Source: Thermoplasmata archaeon
GTDB taxonomy: Archaea; Thermoplasmatota; Thermoplasmata; Thermoplasmatales; Thermoplasmataceae
Assembly: GCA_021833045.1 (NCBI GenBank)
Contig: JAKBGP010000016.1
Span: forward strand, 1 to 17,910
Direction: 5' to 3'
DNA: 17,910 nucleotides
Positions 7,482-16,139 of the stretch are shown piece after piece. The notes under the pieces were generated by a model. It saw nothing but the letters and a program-made list of their open reading frames with translations. It searched no databases and was not told the DNA's origin. Within the stretch, counting starts at the first letter, position 1, and each line of letters opens with the position of its first letter. Position numbers and translations under genes: made by a program.

Positions 7482-8657
7482 TTGGAAACAATTGAATGGT
7501 ATCAGGATAATTCATTAAAATGGCAGGAAAAAGGGATAGGATACCAGAAACAGAATGATTTAAAAAAAGCTTATGAATGCTTCTTTACTGCAGCGGAATT
7601 CCTTCTGAAAGCCGCCAAAATTTCTGATGGGGATCAGAAAAAGAAACGGTTTGAGATTTCTCAAAACCTCATAAAATATGCAGAATCACTTGAAAATCAG
7701 GCAAATGAAGAGAAGTATGGCTCATCTGGTAGAAAATCGGAAAAAGCTTCTCATTCAAGCGGAACTCAACGCGATGGCAAAGAAGTTGAAACTTCTGAAG
7801 ATTTCTTAGCAAGGATGGGCATTCTCAATGTCGAGGTACCGAATGTAACGTTTAACGATGTAGCAGGTCTTGATTCTCTGAAGGAGGATATAAAGGCAAA
7901 CATTATTCTTCCGTTTACAAACCCATCTGCTGCAGAGGCTGCTAGAGAATTGGATCATAAACCAGGCGGGGGAATACTTTTGTATGGTCCACCTGGAACA
8001 GGAAAAACGTTCATAGTAAAAGCAATATCAAATGAGGTTCACGCCTCTTTTATTTTAATAAATCCTGCGACGCTTCTTAGTCAATGGTTTGGAGAATTTG
8101 AAACAAATATTAAGAAATTGTTTATTGCAGCAAGGGAGAGTGCCCCATGTGTTCTGTTCTTCGATGAAATTGATGCCATTGCTCCAAAGAGATCCAGTTC
8201 TTATTCAACAGTTATGAAAAGGGCTGTACCAACCCTGCTTAGCGAACTTGATGGTTTTGCGGGAAGGGATGAAAAAGGAATACTAGTTATAGGTGCAACT
8301 AACACACCATGGGATCTGGATGAAGCAATCATCAGACCGGGAAGACTTGGTGAAAAGATCTATGTTCCTCCGCCGGACAGGGCAGCAAGAAAGAAAATAT
8401 TCCAATTGGAATTAAATAAGGCCAAGAAGGAGGAGATCGATTACGACCTTCTTGCAGAAAGAACAGAAGGTTATTCAGGTGCTGATATAACTTTCATTTG
8501 TGATAAAACAAAAAATGCTGTCTACAAGGAAGCTCTTAAAACAAATAAAACCCGTCCAATTAGTACCGACGACATTTTGAATGCTTTAATAGAAATAAAA
8601 CCATCAATTAACCGGGAAATGCTTAGAAAATTCGAAAAATTTGCAGAATCAACATAA
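7482..8657 (+). CDS. Vps4/CdvC-like AAA ATPase with MIT-like domain (canonical active site)
   Basis: A 391-residue paralogue of the ATPase at 5605. Residues about 1-78 are MIT-like helices, and 80-110 a Ser-rich linker. The AAA domain has Walker A GPPGTGKT (169-176), pore loop SQWFGE (200-205), Walker B VLFFDEID (224-231) with the normal DE pair at 228-229, sensor 1 GATNTPW (Asn274), arginine fingers IIRPGR (Arg285, Arg288) and a sensor-2 region GYSGADI (330-336). The last 25 residues form the Vps4-type C-terminal helix. All catalytic parts are present, so this is the likely working disassembly motor for the ESCRT-III-like protein encoded 10 bases upstream. The start is TTG 7482, with AGGTGA at 7470-7475 overlapping the previous stop. 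A 91-base gap follows, the largest inside the cluster, so expression of the next genes may be partly independent. Confidence 0.9.
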   Translation: METIEWYQDNSLKWQEKGIGYQKQNDLKKAYECFFTAAEFLLKAAKISDGDQKKKRFEISQNLIKYAESLENQANEEKYGSSGRKSEKASHSSGTQRDGKEVETSEDFLARMGILNVEVPNVTFNDVAGLDSLKEDIKANIILPFTNPSAAEAARELDHKPGGGILLYGPPGTGKTFIVKAISNEVHASFILINPATLLSQWFGEFETNIKKLFIAARESAPCVLFFDEIDAIAPKRSSSYSTVMKRAVPTLLSELDGFAGRDEKGILVIGATNTPWDLDEAIIRPGRLGEKIYVPPPDRAARKKIFQLELNKAKKEEIDYDLLAERTEGYSGADITFICDKTKNAVYKEALKTNKTRPISTDDILNALIEIKPSINREMLRKFEKFAEST

Positions 8658-8748
8658 ACAGTCCATCATTGAATAACCCCTTAGTGATCAACCAAAACTT
8701 AGAAAAATATTGTTCAACGCGCCTGAAATGGAGAAGGTGGAATAAAGC

Positions 8749-11244
8749 ATGTATGACGACACAAAGGAAGAAATTGGAATATGGCTCATAATATTCACTT
8801 ACGGATTAATTATAATTGGATTGGGTTATCTAAACAATTACCTCCCAAGCCCATATAATGTTTTTTACGCTTACTCTGAATATGTATTTTGGGTCATTAT
8901 CTTCCTAGTCATTTCGTTTTTCATAGGATTTCTGTATGCCATTTTTTCAGATGATTATGACTATTACTTTTACGACATGTTTTATGTTTTTATCGTACTT
9001 TCTTTAATTGCTGGAGCAATTATATTGTTTTTAGGGTGGAATAATCTCAACCTGAGCACTACATATAATGCTTCACTGTTTTTTTTCACTTCTATTGGGC
9101 TATTTCTAGGTTCAAGATTAATTTTATCGGTTCTTCTCCGCTCTCCAGTGTATACAAATAATAACTCTACCCAGTCAAATAATACTACTCAGGTTTCCCA
9201 TTCACAGAATTCATCTAGTGAAAGCAATTTTGATCAACCTAAAACCACATATTCTGCTAAAACTAACATAGCGCTTTTGATAAGTGTCCTTAAAACCGGA
9301 ACCTATGTAGAGACTGAAGCTGCAAGCAAGGCCCTTAGGGAAATTGCAGAAGGGAATTTATATTCATTAATTAATTATTTTAAAGATATTTCAGAATGTA
9401 TTAGATTTGGATATAGCAAAACCTTGAAAAATTTATTTTATATTCTTATGAAAGGGGCGATGTATTCTGCTATATCTGTGATTCCATATGTTGATAAAAT
9501 CGCAGAAGGTCTTGAAAATGAAGATGATGAGATCGTTCAACTAGTGATTGAAACTTTATATTACATTACTTTAAGTTCACCAGAAGTCGTCAGGCCTTAT
9601 CTGAATTCAATAATAAACCAAAAGGAAAAATCACCTTATGCATCCAGCATTGCAGTCTATCTGTCGCAACATCCACCAGACAAACAGAAAATTCAGGGAA
9701 ATGCAACTAAAAGCAAAAGCAATAAAGAACCCAAAAAGAATTATTCAGGCAGCGATCAAAATAGTCTAATTGAGGGCCTTACTCATGGAGACATAATGGA
9801 TAAAATACAATGTGCAACAAACCTTGCCAAAATCTCAGATGAGGATCCCGAAAGCATGATTGGAAATCTTAAAACACTTTCTGCTTTTCTGGATTTCTCA
9901 AACGAAGCTGTTTCAAATAAAATTGCACATATTTTCAACAAAATATCCTATGCATCTCCAGAAAGCGTATCTAATTATACTGAAAAGCTCATCAAAAGCC
10001 TCAGAAAAGGATCTCCAGAGGGCAAAACTTTGTTGACAGATGCAATATCCAACATATCGAATGTTAATGAAGACTTGGTGGCACTCGAGTTGTCATCACT
10101 TATTCCAATGCTGAATGATCCAGAAGACAATGTCAAGAAAAACGTTTCTGGCATCATATTGAATTTGTGGAAAAAATATCCAAATTCAATTGAGCCATAT
10201 GTAGAAGATCTGAAACAATATGGCAAAAAAAATAGTGACATAATGGTCATTATCAATTCTTTCAACAGAAATAATGACAAAAGTGGAACCAAAACTCAAG
10301 AAAATAATAAGGTTCCAGAGAACAAATCTAAAAATAGTTCGTTCAATAATGCCAATTATCGGGATGTCAGCGATACGGATACTGGCATTGTTGGAATATC
10401 AGGAGCAGGAAAGACTGTTTTTCTCTCCTTGCTTGATCTATACATGAGCAATCATGAAAGGGAAATGAAGCTAAAATGGGAGGTTGCTGGGGATATACCT
10501 ACCCTAAGATCTCATCAAAAAATGATACTTTCAGGGGAATTTCCCGAGGGGACAGTAAGCGGTGCTCGAGAAAGATATTCATTTAAAATCACAGATAAAA
10601 TTAAAAATACTTCATTTAGTTCCACCATCACAGACATACCAGGAGAAGAAGTAATGGGACCAGATATCGCGGATTCTGCATACAATGTTGATAAATTCAT
10701 AAATTATCTCACAGAAAACAATCTTTCCTATCTTCTTAATTGTAAATCCTTAATTTTCATAATACCTGCAAAGAATCTGATATCGGAAAAGGAATCACCC
10801 AATGCCCTGCAATGGAATCTTCGGAACCCAAAAGAAGTAAGTTTTGCATACAGGGATTTTTTTAACAATCTAATGAAAGCAAGGGAAGAAAGCATGCAAG
10901 AACAAAAAGGAGGCATAAAACACAGATTGTCCAGGAAAAATAACAATACTCCTGTTCTCATTCTGGTATCCCAATGGGATATTGTAAGGGCAGTGGTAAA
11001 ATCAGATACAACTGAAGAAGAATTCATTAGTCAGCGAATGAAAGAGTTTTACAATTCTTTCACTGATTTGGCAGATGAGGGGAAAATTAGCTACAATATA
11101 ATGGGAGTGAGCATTCAAACAACCACAGTTCAGACGGAAGGTATCACCACTTTCCGTCCTGCTCTTCAGGATGGAAACCCACAATATATGGGAATTCATG
11201 ATATCATAGATTGGATAATCAAGAATAATAACGGGGGAAACTGA
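8749..11244 (+). CDS. Membrane-anchored HEAT-like repeat / P-loop GTPase
   Basis: An 831-residue predicted integral membrane GTPase. Four hydrophobic segments (about 9-28, 45-66, 77-97, 108-130) anchor the N-terminus. An Asn/Ser-rich linker (135-168) leads to helical repeats at about 170-310 and 335-505. In the second block, Pro/Glu-containing repeat signatures recur every 36-37 residues (about 366, 402, 440, 477), as in HEAT/ARM-like solenoids. The C-terminal GTPase has P-loop GISGAGKT (549-556), G3 DIPGE (629-633) and a G4-like SQWD (741-744). It is a paralogue of the GTPase in 596-2233; residues 649-680 here are identical to 362-393 there. The start is ATG 8749, with AAGGTGG at 8734-8740. 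The stop overlaps the next ATG by one base (TGATG), so translation is coupled to the GAP1-like partner. It probably sets the membrane location of the system. Confidence 0.85.
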   Translation: MYDDTKEEIGIWLIIFTYGLIIIGLGYLNNYLPSPYNVFYAYSEYVFWVIIFLVISFFIGFLYAIFSDDYDYYFYDMFYVFIVLSLIAGAIILFLGWNNLNLSTTYNASLFFFTSIGLFLGSRLILSVLLRSPVYTNNNSTQSNNTTQVSHSQNSSSESNFDQPKTTYSAKTNIALLISVLKTGTYVETEAASKALREIAEGNLYSLINYFKDISECIRFGYSKTLKNLFYILMKGAMYSAISVIPYVDKIAEGLENEDDEIVQLVIETLYYITLSSPEVVRPYLNSIINQKEKSPYASSIAVYLSQHPPDKQKIQGNATKSKSNKEPKKNYSGSDQNSLIEGLTHGDIMDKIQCATNLAKISDEDPESMIGNLKTLSAFLDFSNEAVSNKIAHIFNKISYASPESVSNYTEKLIKSLRKGSPEGKTLLTDAISNISNVNEDLVALELSSLIPMLNDPEDNVKKNVSGIILNLWKKYPNSIEPYVEDLKQYGKKNSDIMVIINSFNRNNDKSGTKTQENNKVPENKSKNSSFNNANYRDVSDTDTGIVGISGAGKTVFLSLLDLYMSNHEREMKLKWEVAGDIPTLRSHQKMILSGEFPEGTVSGARERYSFKITDKIKNTSFSSTITDIPGEEVMGPDIADSAYNVDKFINYLTENNLSYLLNCKSLIFIIPAKNLISEKESPNALQWNLRNPKEVSFAYRDFFNNLMKAREESMQEQKGGIKHRLSRKNNNTPVLILVSQWDIVRAVVKSDTTEEEFISQRMKEFYNSFTDLADEGKISYNIMGVSIQTTTVQTEGITTFRPALQDGNPQYMGIHDIIDWIIKNNNGGN

Positions 11245-13991
11245 TGAATATTGAAAATTTTGTAGTTACTTGGGCTGTCGTTGGTTCATATCAAGGAATG
11301 CAGGTAGTAGAAAAATCTTCTGGAATAAGCCGGGAAACATGTGAAAGCATCCGTAAAAATACAATGATTGAAGTACAAAACGCAGCAAGAGGGTTCCTAA
11401 AAGAGGGCGAATACTTAGTACAATTTGTTTGCGATCCTCTAAATGATCAGAAATGGATGACTTTTGGAGTCATTAAAAATATTGGAATAGGCCTTGATGG
11501 TAGAGGTGGAACATTATGTGCTCATTATGCTGTAATAAATACTTCTGAATTTAAAAGCAACATGGGTGTCAATTTTACAGAGCTTTTTAGCAGGCTTAAT
11601 CCAGACAGGAGTTATTGCAAATCCTACCCAGCAATGGTTGAAAACAGAGAAAAAATAGAAATCTCCAGAGGTTACGATGGTTTCAAAATGGAAGGTAACT
11701 ATAAAATTGGGGGGGTTCTCGACAAGATTATCAGTGCGGCTTTAAAACAGGGAAATAATGAGAATCGGGCAGTGCTTAAAGAAGATTTTAAACCAATACT
11801 ATTCCTGTTAAGCACACTCCCCGTTGAAATTACTTCCATGATTAACCTTGTTTCGCGGTTGCCTCATAATTCAATAAGCTTACAAAGGCCATATAGCATT
11901 TTCACTAACCAGCAAGAAGAAATAGAACTTCCATTAATAGAGCGTTTCAACTATTCTGAAGAAACTGAGAGATTGATCAGGTATGACAGGTTGAACGAGA
12001 TAAATAACCTGAAGAGAAAATACTCTTTTAAACTTTCAGACATGGATATTGCTAGAAACAATATCCCAATGGAAGTCAAGTTTAACGATGTGGACAAATT
12101 TTTCCATTTGAAAAAAGTGTTTGAAAATCTCTCTTACAGTCAGGATTACTTACAATATATGAATGAATTGGAAAAAACACTCAGGAGAATTAAGAGACAG
12201 AGAAATATCTTAGATTACTCCCTGAATTTGTTTTCGGAATCATTTGCGGAGTTAATCAGGGAAAAGCTTCTTCCATCGTTTGATAACTTTGAATATCGCA
12301 AAGAGATTGCTCAATTCCCTGATTATGTGTTCGGTAAGAATACCAGTGAATGGAAAAGTTTCTTAATCTTTGTTTTGGATAAATTTAAAGATGAACCTAA
12401 CACGGTTAAAAGATTGAAAGAATTATTTGGCATTTTCTCTAGGGAAGAGTTAGAGAAAACAATCAGTGAAGGCAAGTATGATGAAGCATTAAAACTAGTA
12501 GAGGAACATGCACAAGAGCTGGATTACAACGCATATATCGAAAAAATCCTCATCAGTTGCAATGGTAATTCTTTAGAAAGTTCAAGTCCAAAAAGGGAAG
12601 TAGAACTGATGACGCACTTTCTTTCAATAACTAATAGAGAAGATTTTAAAAAAATTATTATCGATCTTCTTGAAAAGTTCTATATTAACATCTTGAAAAT
12701 GGAGGTTGAAGAAAAAAACAATGAAGACTATATTAAAAAGTTGCTTGTTTATGATAGTAAAAATATAATGCCAGTGTTATTGGGTAAAGTACCAGACAGG
12801 ATTGTGCCTCTAAACTTACATAGGAAAATTGATGAAGAATATTTCGAGGAATTTCTGATGATTCCTTTCTCGCAGGTTCATGATTTGAAGAACTTTACTG
12901 AAGAAATGATGAAGAAAGCAAGGATTTCCTTTTCTACCAAGAATTCAGATACCATATGGTCATTCAATCCAAATATTCTTATATATCTAATGTCCGCTGA
13001 GGCAACTTTTTACGAAGTTAAGAAAACTTGCGATAATGACAACACCATTCTGCTGAATAATAATTATAATGAAAAAAACAACATCCCGTTAAAAAGGGAG
13101 CCACAAGGATTTATTTCATCAGATATGAGTTTGAAGCACAATGGTCGAAACTCAGTTGGTTTGGAGAATAGAGATGGAAGATTGGAGAATAACTCGCAAT
13201 TACTATATGACATGGAGCAAATTCAAAACTCCAGACAAAGAAAGGAAAGAAAGGCCCTTATAGATAATGTTCAGAATAATTTCAATGAATTAATTGAGGA
13301 GGTCGCAATGACAGGAACTTATGGATTTGACGTTATATACGATCTTCTATCCTCTCAAAAATTAAGCAAAAAGTCATATGAGCTGCTTCATGATTGTTAT
13401 GAAAATAAAAATAATTCAAGACTTATAAGAAAGAGAGAAAATGAAATTAGAGACGGTATTCTAAAAGGTTCAACCGATATTCGCAATCTGAAGGATATTT
13501 TTGCATTGATAGAGATCGAAGTACTTTCTTCAGGAAAGATTGAATCTAAAGATACAAAAATATTTCGTGATATGCTTGATTCGTTCGTTAAAAGTGAAAA
13601 TAGAAATCATTTCATGGAGGTTCTTGGTACAAAAGGAGTGAATGAATATCCAAAACTTGTAATAGATTTTATCAGATTAGCGGAAGATGCCTTGTTTTCA
13701 AAAATAGCAGGCAATAAACAAGAAAATCTCCGGGGAAACAAAAAAGGTGCTCCACAAGATACAACTGCTTTGAAAAACAACATCGGTTTGAATAATGGGA
13801 ATATGACTGCTTATCTTGAGAAAGATTTTATCGATTTCATGAAATTTCACCTGACTGCAAACTATCTGATAGGTTTAAAATTTAATTCTAATGGAGAAGG
13901 TGTGAATTTATGGGATGATGTGAGGAGAGACACATTCGGTGACATACTGAAGTATTTTCACGATGTCATTTTAGAGGCGATAAATCAATAA
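11244..13991 (+). CDS. GAP1-like GTPase-associated protein
   Basis: A 915-residue, largely helical soluble protein. Its N-terminal 120 residues recall the GAP1-N domain of GTPase-associated proteins. A short strand-rich start is followed by SSGIS (25-29), then a hydrophobic strand with FVCDPL (61-66), then GRGGTLCAHYAV (86-97), corresponding to the family's R-x-G...a-H pattern. GAP1 proteins are known as partners of TRAFAC-type 'double' GTPases in predicted conflict systems. This gene overlaps the GTPase stop by one base, exactly the expected pairing. The rest is helical and variable, with an Asn/Lys-rich region at about 590-680 and no membrane segment. The start is ATG 11244, with GGGGGAAA upstream. 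The link to GAP1 is from memory of the pattern plus context and needs a profile search; otherwise it is an unnamed large helical protein. Confidence 0.6.
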   Translation: MNIENFVVTWAVVGSYQGMQVVEKSSGISRETCESIRKNTMIEVQNAARGFLKEGEYLVQFVCDPLNDQKWMTFGVIKNIGIGLDGRGGTLCAHYAVINTSEFKSNMGVNFTELFSRLNPDRSYCKSYPAMVENREKIEISRGYDGFKMEGNYKIGGVLDKIISAALKQGNNENRAVLKEDFKPILFLLSTLPVEITSMINLVSRLPHNSISLQRPYSIFTNQQEEIELPLIERFNYSEETERLIRYDRLNEINNLKRKYSFKLSDMDIARNNIPMEVKFNDVDKFFHLKKVFENLSYSQDYLQYMNELEKTLRRIKRQRNILDYSLNLFSESFAELIREKLLPSFDNFEYRKEIAQFPDYVFGKNTSEWKSFLIFVLDKFKDEPNTVKRLKELFGIFSREELEKTISEGKYDEALKLVEEHAQELDYNAYIEKILISCNGNSLESSSPKREVELMTHFLSITNREDFKKIIIDLLEKFYINILKMEVEEKNNEDYIKKLLVYDSKNIMPVLLGKVPDRIVPLNLHRKIDEEYFEEFLMIPFSQVHDLKNFTEEMMKKARISFSTKNSDTIWSFNPNILIYLMSAEATFYEVKKTCDNDNTILLNNNYNEKNNIPLKREPQGFISSDMSLKHNGRNSVGLENRDGRLENNSQLLYDMEQIQNSRQRKERKALIDNVQNNFNELIEEVAMTGTYGFDVIYDLLSSQKLSKKSYELLHDCYENKNNSRLIRKRENEIRDGILKGSTDIRNLKDIFALIEIEVLSSGKIESKDTKIFRDMLDSFVKSENRNHFMEVLGTKGVNEYPKLVIDFIRLAEDALFSKIAGNKQENLRGNKKGAPQDTTALKNNIGLNNGNMTAYLEKDFIDFMKFHLTANYLIGLKFNSNGEGVNLWDDVRRDTFGDILKYFHDVILEAINQ

Positions 13992-13997
13992 AGAAAA

Positions 13998-14007
13998 GGG
14001 AGGTGAT
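13998..14007 (+). promoter_or_regulatory. Extended Shine-Dalgarno before the kinase gene, misplaced relative to its first ATG
   Basis: GGGAGGTGAT is a near-perfect match to the 16S anti-Shine-Dalgarno, the strongest in the window. The first in-frame ATG of the kinase (14052) lies about 45 bases downstream, too far for normal use. The site is well spaced for an in-frame ACG at 14013 (6 bases from GGTGA), or for an out-of-frame ATG at 14017 that opens a 17-codon ORF ending at 14070. Confidence 0.6.
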
Positions 14008-14051
14008 CTTAAACGAATGAATCTGCAGATATACGGGATGATGAGAATGAC

Positions 14052-16031
14052 ATGGAAATCGATGAATTAGAAGTTAAACAAAGACTTTACCATAACCTGG
14101 ATGAAATTGGTAATTCAACAAACGACAATAATATTTTGGATATTATTTCAAAACTCAAATTTCTAATAGAGGAAAACACCATGAGAAACACTCTTCATGA
14201 AACCAACAGGTACTATGATTATACATTTATGTTATCTCAAGATAAATATATTAAGAAAATGCTGAATAAAATGGAGGTTATTTCTTGCATAAACATGCTA
14301 TGTGCTTTTGAAAGCATAAGAGTAAATGAGATTCAGAGTGCCGGAATATTTGCAGTTGAGGCCATTTTATCCTCTCACAAATTACCAAAAGAATCCAAAA
14401 ATTTCATGAATGCCATGGAGTATATTTTTGCCACTCATCCATATGGAGAAAACATACATTATAAAAAATTCATTGAAATTCTTGAGAAAAAAGGTGACGA
14501 TTTTTTTCCTTTAATGACGCAATCATTTTCTAGACGAATTTTTGAAGCTGCAAAATCAAATGAAAGTGCATTAATTATAGCCCAAATGATCGAAAACATA
14601 CGATTAAGGCTTGCCAATCCACGGGAGAAGAGCAATGTTGAAAAGAAAAATTCCATCCTAGAAACAGGTAGATACAGTGTTGTATATGATAAGATACTCG
14701 GGGAAGGAGGTTTTTCTGTTGTGTTTCTTGCGAAATTAGCTGAGAGTGATGAAAACTCAGAAGATAAGTTAGTTGCAGTAAAAGTGATAGAATTAAGGAA
14801 GGAATTTACACGTTCGTTTCTGAATGAGTACAATGTCGCTGTACTTCTTTTGGATGATGGTTCTCCGCACAGAAATATATCCCGTTACACAAATGCAGAC
14901 ATAATTGGCCCATCAAGAAACTATGGGTTACTCGAGATGGAATATTTAAAGGGAGGGACTCTTGAAGATAGAATAACCATATGGAAAGAAGTCGGTTGGG
15001 AGCCAGATGATAAATGGAATTCGCCGGGCACAATATCCAATTTGGTTGGATGTTTTCTGGAAATATGCAGAGGGATGATTTTTGCTCATTCAAAAAACGT
15101 TTTCCATCAAGATCTAAAGCCAGATAATATAATGTTTGATGAGCATAATATTCCAAAAATAGTGGACTGGGGAATCGGAAGAATAAAAGGGATTAATAGA
15201 AATAAACGTTATTTTGCAAATTGGAATATTACTCCTGAACTCGTATTATCAAAGGAAAATTTAGATGAAGTGGGTACTAATGAAATTGATAAATATATAG
15301 ATATTTTCCAATTGGGTCTTTTATTCTATTACATGCTCACTTATGGAAAACATCCACTTCTCTCGAATTTAGATGTTGGTGAAGAATTGGAGGTGAAGGA
15401 TGCCTTTAAAGAGGGATTTGAAAGCGATATTGATTACTCTTTCCTTGACAAAATTAAATATGGTGACTTGCTAAAGAATGTGCTGAAGAGAGCCTTTTCT
15501 CCCAGACTTGCTCCACTGGTTAAAGAGAAAAAGAAGGAAGAAACGGTTTTGAGATATTCTAATGTTTCAGAAATGGTTTCTGGGCTAAATGAATATGTCA
15601 ATAGAATCAACAAGGACAGATTTGAAACCTTCCAGAACACAAGACTTGAACAAATTTCACAGGAGACCAAAAAATTCGGCAATCTGAGCACCAGATCACT
15701 TAATGATTTACAGGTCAGCACAAATGAAAAAAATGACTCACCAATTACCCTTACAATAATAGCATATAGGACTCATATAGAGCAGTATTTTGAAAATATA
15801 ATCTCCTCATATGGATCAAACAGCCTAAATCTCCTCTTATCTGATATAGCTATATATAAAAACAGCCTTAAAAGTTTATATGACAGCTCGAAAGATAAGA
15901 GATTATCGGTAATTCTGGAAGTCCTTACTGAGACTGAAAAAATAATTAATATTTTAAATAAAGGGCATTTCCTGAACAAGGAGGCAGATGTTAAAAAACT
16001 TAAGGATAAATTATTTTCCATCAATGTGTAA
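14052..16031 (+). CDS. Serine/threonine protein kinase with helical N- and C-terminal extensions
   Basis: A eukaryotic-type (Hanks) protein kinase of 659 residues if read from ATG 14052. Residues 1-205 are a helical N-terminal region of unknown fold. The kinase domain spans about 208-515: glycine loop GEGGFSVV (217-224), VAVK with Lys244, catalytic loop HQDLKPDN (352-359, Asp354), metal-binding DWG (372-374, in place of DFG) and TPE (395-397, in place of APE). All catalytic residues are present. The HRD arginine is Gln353, so it is a non-RD type that need not be switched on by activation-loop phosphorylation. Residues 520-659 are helical. No membrane segment. Likely substrates are the ESCRT-like, GTPase or GAP1-like neighbours (inference). 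The true start may be an ACG at 14013, which would add 13 mostly acidic residues and sits correctly behind the strong Shine-Dalgarno. It is the last gene of the cluster. Confidence 0.88.
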   Translation: MEIDELEVKQRLYHNLDEIGNSTNDNNILDIISKLKFLIEENTMRNTLHETNRYYDYTFMLSQDKYIKKMLNKMEVISCINMLCAFESIRVNEIQSAGIFAVEAILSSHKLPKESKNFMNAMEYIFATHPYGENIHYKKFIEILEKKGDDFFPLMTQSFSRRIFEAAKSNESALIIAQMIENIRLRLANPREKSNVEKKNSILETGRYSVVYDKILGEGGFSVVFLAKLAESDENSEDKLVAVKVIELRKEFTRSFLNEYNVAVLLLDDGSPHRNISRYTNADIIGPSRNYGLLEMEYLKGGTLEDRITIWKEVGWEPDDKWNSPGTISNLVGCFLEICRGMIFAHSKNVFHQDLKPDNIMFDEHNIPKIVDWGIGRIKGINRNKRYFANWNITPELVLSKENLDEVGTNEIDKYIDIFQLGLLFYYMLTYGKHPLLSNLDVGEELEVKDAFKEGFESDIDYSFLDKIKYGDLLKNVLKRAFSPRLAPLVKEKKKEETVLRYSNVSEMVSGLNEYVNRINKDRFETFQNTRLEQISQETKKFGNLSTRSLNDLQVSTNEKNDSPITLTIIAYRTHIEQYFENIISSYGSNSLNLLLSDIAIYKNSLKSLYDSSKDKRLSVILEVLTETEKIINILNKGHFLNKEADVKKLKDKLFSINV

Positions 16032-16106
16032 TTTTTAATAATTCTAAGCAATGAGTACATTCATATATATCATAAACTTGAAATTTATTCCTTCGAAAAT
16101 AGATAG

Positions 16107-16118
16107 GTATATAATTTA
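16107..16118 (+). promoter_or_regulatory. TATA box of the surface-protein gene
   Basis: GTATATAATTT-type sequence centred about 28 nt upstream of ATG 16140, with no Shine-Dalgarno in between, fits a leaderless promoter. It separates this gene from the cluster transcript. A short oligo-T run just after the kinase stop (16033-16037) could help end the upstream transcript. Confidence 0.5.
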
Positions 16119-16139
16119 ATAAATCATTCAATTTTAAAT

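Noticed and set aside
14459..15156. Minus-strand ORFs of 124 and 116 codons
   Set aside because: They are antisense to the kinase, whose plus-strand motifs are unmistakable.
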